Shown piece after piece: positions 6,481 to 7,407 of a stretch of 7,407 nt of DNA. Positions within the stretch are counted from its first letter, which is position 1; every line of letters begins with the position of its first letter. The translations under genes were made by a program, and so were the position numbers. The stretch is from Bacteroidales bacterium (GTDB lineage: Bacteria > Bacteroidota > Bacteroidia > Bacteroidales > UBA932). The stretch is from contig JAFWPT010000164.1 in NCBI GenBank assembly GCA_017509375.1, positions 1-7,407 on the forward strand, given 5' to 3'. The notes under the pieces were generated by a model. It was not told the origin of the DNA. It did no database searches and worked only from the letters and a program-made list of their open reading frames with translations.

Positions 6481-7407
6481 TGTTTCGGGTATGTGATGTT
6501 CAGTTCGAAAACAGGGTTATGGCTTGGGACTTCGGAATGTTCGGCGGCTATTATGCTCCACATCCGCGCTACGATTTCAGGATGCTCCGCGGATACGTCC
6601 GCAGTTTCCCCGGGATCTGTTTCCAGATCGTACAGCTGCATTTCCGAATTATTGCCTTTAACGTTCTGTACCAGGCCTTTCCACTGGCCTTCCCGCACGG
6701 CCAGCCAGCCTTTTCCGCCTGGGTACTCCCAGTAGAGCCAGGGGTGCTGCGGCTGTTTTTTGCCTTTGAGAACGGGGACGAAGGAAATGCCGTCGTTCTG
6801 CGGCGGCTTGGTTCCGGCAAGTTCGGCGAAACTGGGCATGAGGTCGGTAAAGATGCCTGCATAGTTGCTGCGTCCGGGCTTGAGGCGGCTGCCCCAGCTG
6901 GCTATGAATGGCATCCTTATGCCGCCTTCGTGCAGGGAACTTTTACCCCAGCCTTTGCGGCATTTGAAGGGGCCCCCGCTCTTGAAGTACTCCATGGGAG
7001 AGTTGGAGTTGCAGGCCGGGCCATTGTCTGAAGTAATGATAATCAGGGTGTTGTCGTAAATGCCCAGCTCCTTCAGCCTGGCTGTGAGCCGGCCCAGCTG
7101 CGTGTCGATATGGGTAATCATCGCGGCGTAGGCGGAGTGGGGGTATAGCACGGGATAGTACCAGCCGTCGTCAGTGATGGGCGTCTTTTCTTCGTGCAGT
7201 TTGTTTACGTAGTACATCACTTCGTCTTCCGGAGCCTGGACGGTGCTGTGAGGCACCGTGGTAGTCCACATGAGGAAGAAAGGCCCGCCAGCGTTTTCAG
7301 TTACCCATTTCTCCAGCTTTTCGTACATCAGGTCGCAGGAGTAGGCCTTCTGGTTGAACTTGTCGTAGCTACGGGGGTCCATGGGATCTGCTCCCGGGTC
7401 CAAGCGG
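6477..7407 (-). CDS. Sulfatase (arylsulfatase A-like, S1 type), C-terminal part; 5' end outside window
   Basis: This is the C-terminal two thirds or so of a type I sulfatase, which hydrolyses sulfate esters, here probably on a glycan in the periplasm or at the cell surface. The frame stays open to the right edge, so the true start, the signal peptide and the C/S-x-P-x-R formylglycine motif are off-window; the first ATG-like codon at the edge is only an internal TTG. Counting from that TTG (7403), visible family marks are PHSTVQAP (51-58), HIDTQLGRL (99-106), the metal-site SDNGP (125-129) and GKSSLHEGGIRMPF (153-166) with the conserved Lys154 and His158. A C-terminal subdomain follows with WLYWEYPGGKGWLAVREGQWK and LYDLETDPGETADV, the usual end pattern of the family. 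The stop overlaps the GH27 start as ATGA, so the two are probably co-translated. Family assignment is firm; the sulfated substrate and S1 subfamily cannot be told from this part. Confidence 0.93.
   Translation of the reverse strand, partial: RLDPGADPMDPRSYDKFNQKAYSCDLMYEKLEKWVTENAGGPFFLMWTTTVPHSTVQAPEDEVMYYVNKLHEEKTPITDDGWYYPVLYPHSAYAAMITHIDTQLGRLTARLKELGIYDNTLIIITSDNGPACNSNSPMEYFKSGGPFKCRKGWGKSSLHEGGIRMPFIASWGSRLKPGRSNYAGIFTDLMPSFAELAGTKPPQNDGISFVPVLKGKKQPQHPWLYWEYPGGKGWLAVREGQWKGLVQNVKGNNSEMQLYDLETDPGETADVSAEHPEIVARMWSIIAAEHSEVPSHNPVFELNITYPKQ

Noticed and set aside
5779..6735. A 318-codon open frame on the plus strand opposite the GH27 gene and the sulfatase end
   Set aside because: It lies across two genes with clear catalytic motifs on the other strand and its product shows no family features; it is a shadow of their codon bias.

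Overview
The window looks like part of a polysaccharide utilization locus (PUL) from a Bacteroidota bacterium, most likely of the order Bacteroidales. This rests on a SusC/RagA-type TonB-dependent transporter with the DEVVVIGYG motif, a secreted sulfatase next to a family GH27 glycoside hydrolase, AT-rich leaders without Shine-Dalgarno sequences, and short lysine-led signal peptides ending in SAQ. Coding DNA is GC-rich (mid to upper 50s percent by eye) and the single sizeable intergenic gap is AT-rich. That would suit an Alistipes-like or related lineage, but the genus is a guess.

All genes lie on the minus strand, so transcription runs from the right edge to the left. In transcription order: a sulfatase cut off at the right edge (7407 to 6477); a GH27 alpha-galactosidase-like enzyme (6480 to 4834) sharing an ATGA stop/start overlap with the sulfatase; a 170-base AT-rich gap with a terminator-like hairpin and a weak promoter candidate; a ComEC/Rec2-type metallo-beta-lactamase-fold lipoprotein (4663 to 3440); a Tat-signal FAD-dependent oxidoreductase (3438 to 1972) starting one base after the preceding stop; and, 28 bases later, a susC gene (from 1943) running off the left edge. 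A susD partner would be expected just beyond base 1 but is not visible.

A consistent reading is that the sulfatase and GH27 enzyme strip sulfate and an alpha-linked galactose-type sugar from a complex glycan, and SusC imports the released oligosaccharides. The MBL-fold lipoprotein and the FAD enzyme form a translationally coupled, exported pair of unknown substrate, and are the least explained part of the locus. As given, susC carries a -1 frameshift at a G run at 1095-1097 (C run on the coding strand). The reading frame is otherwise intact from 1943 to 1, so this is either a sequencing/assembly error or a recent inactivation. No RNA genes, mobile elements, CRISPR arrays or long repeats were seen.
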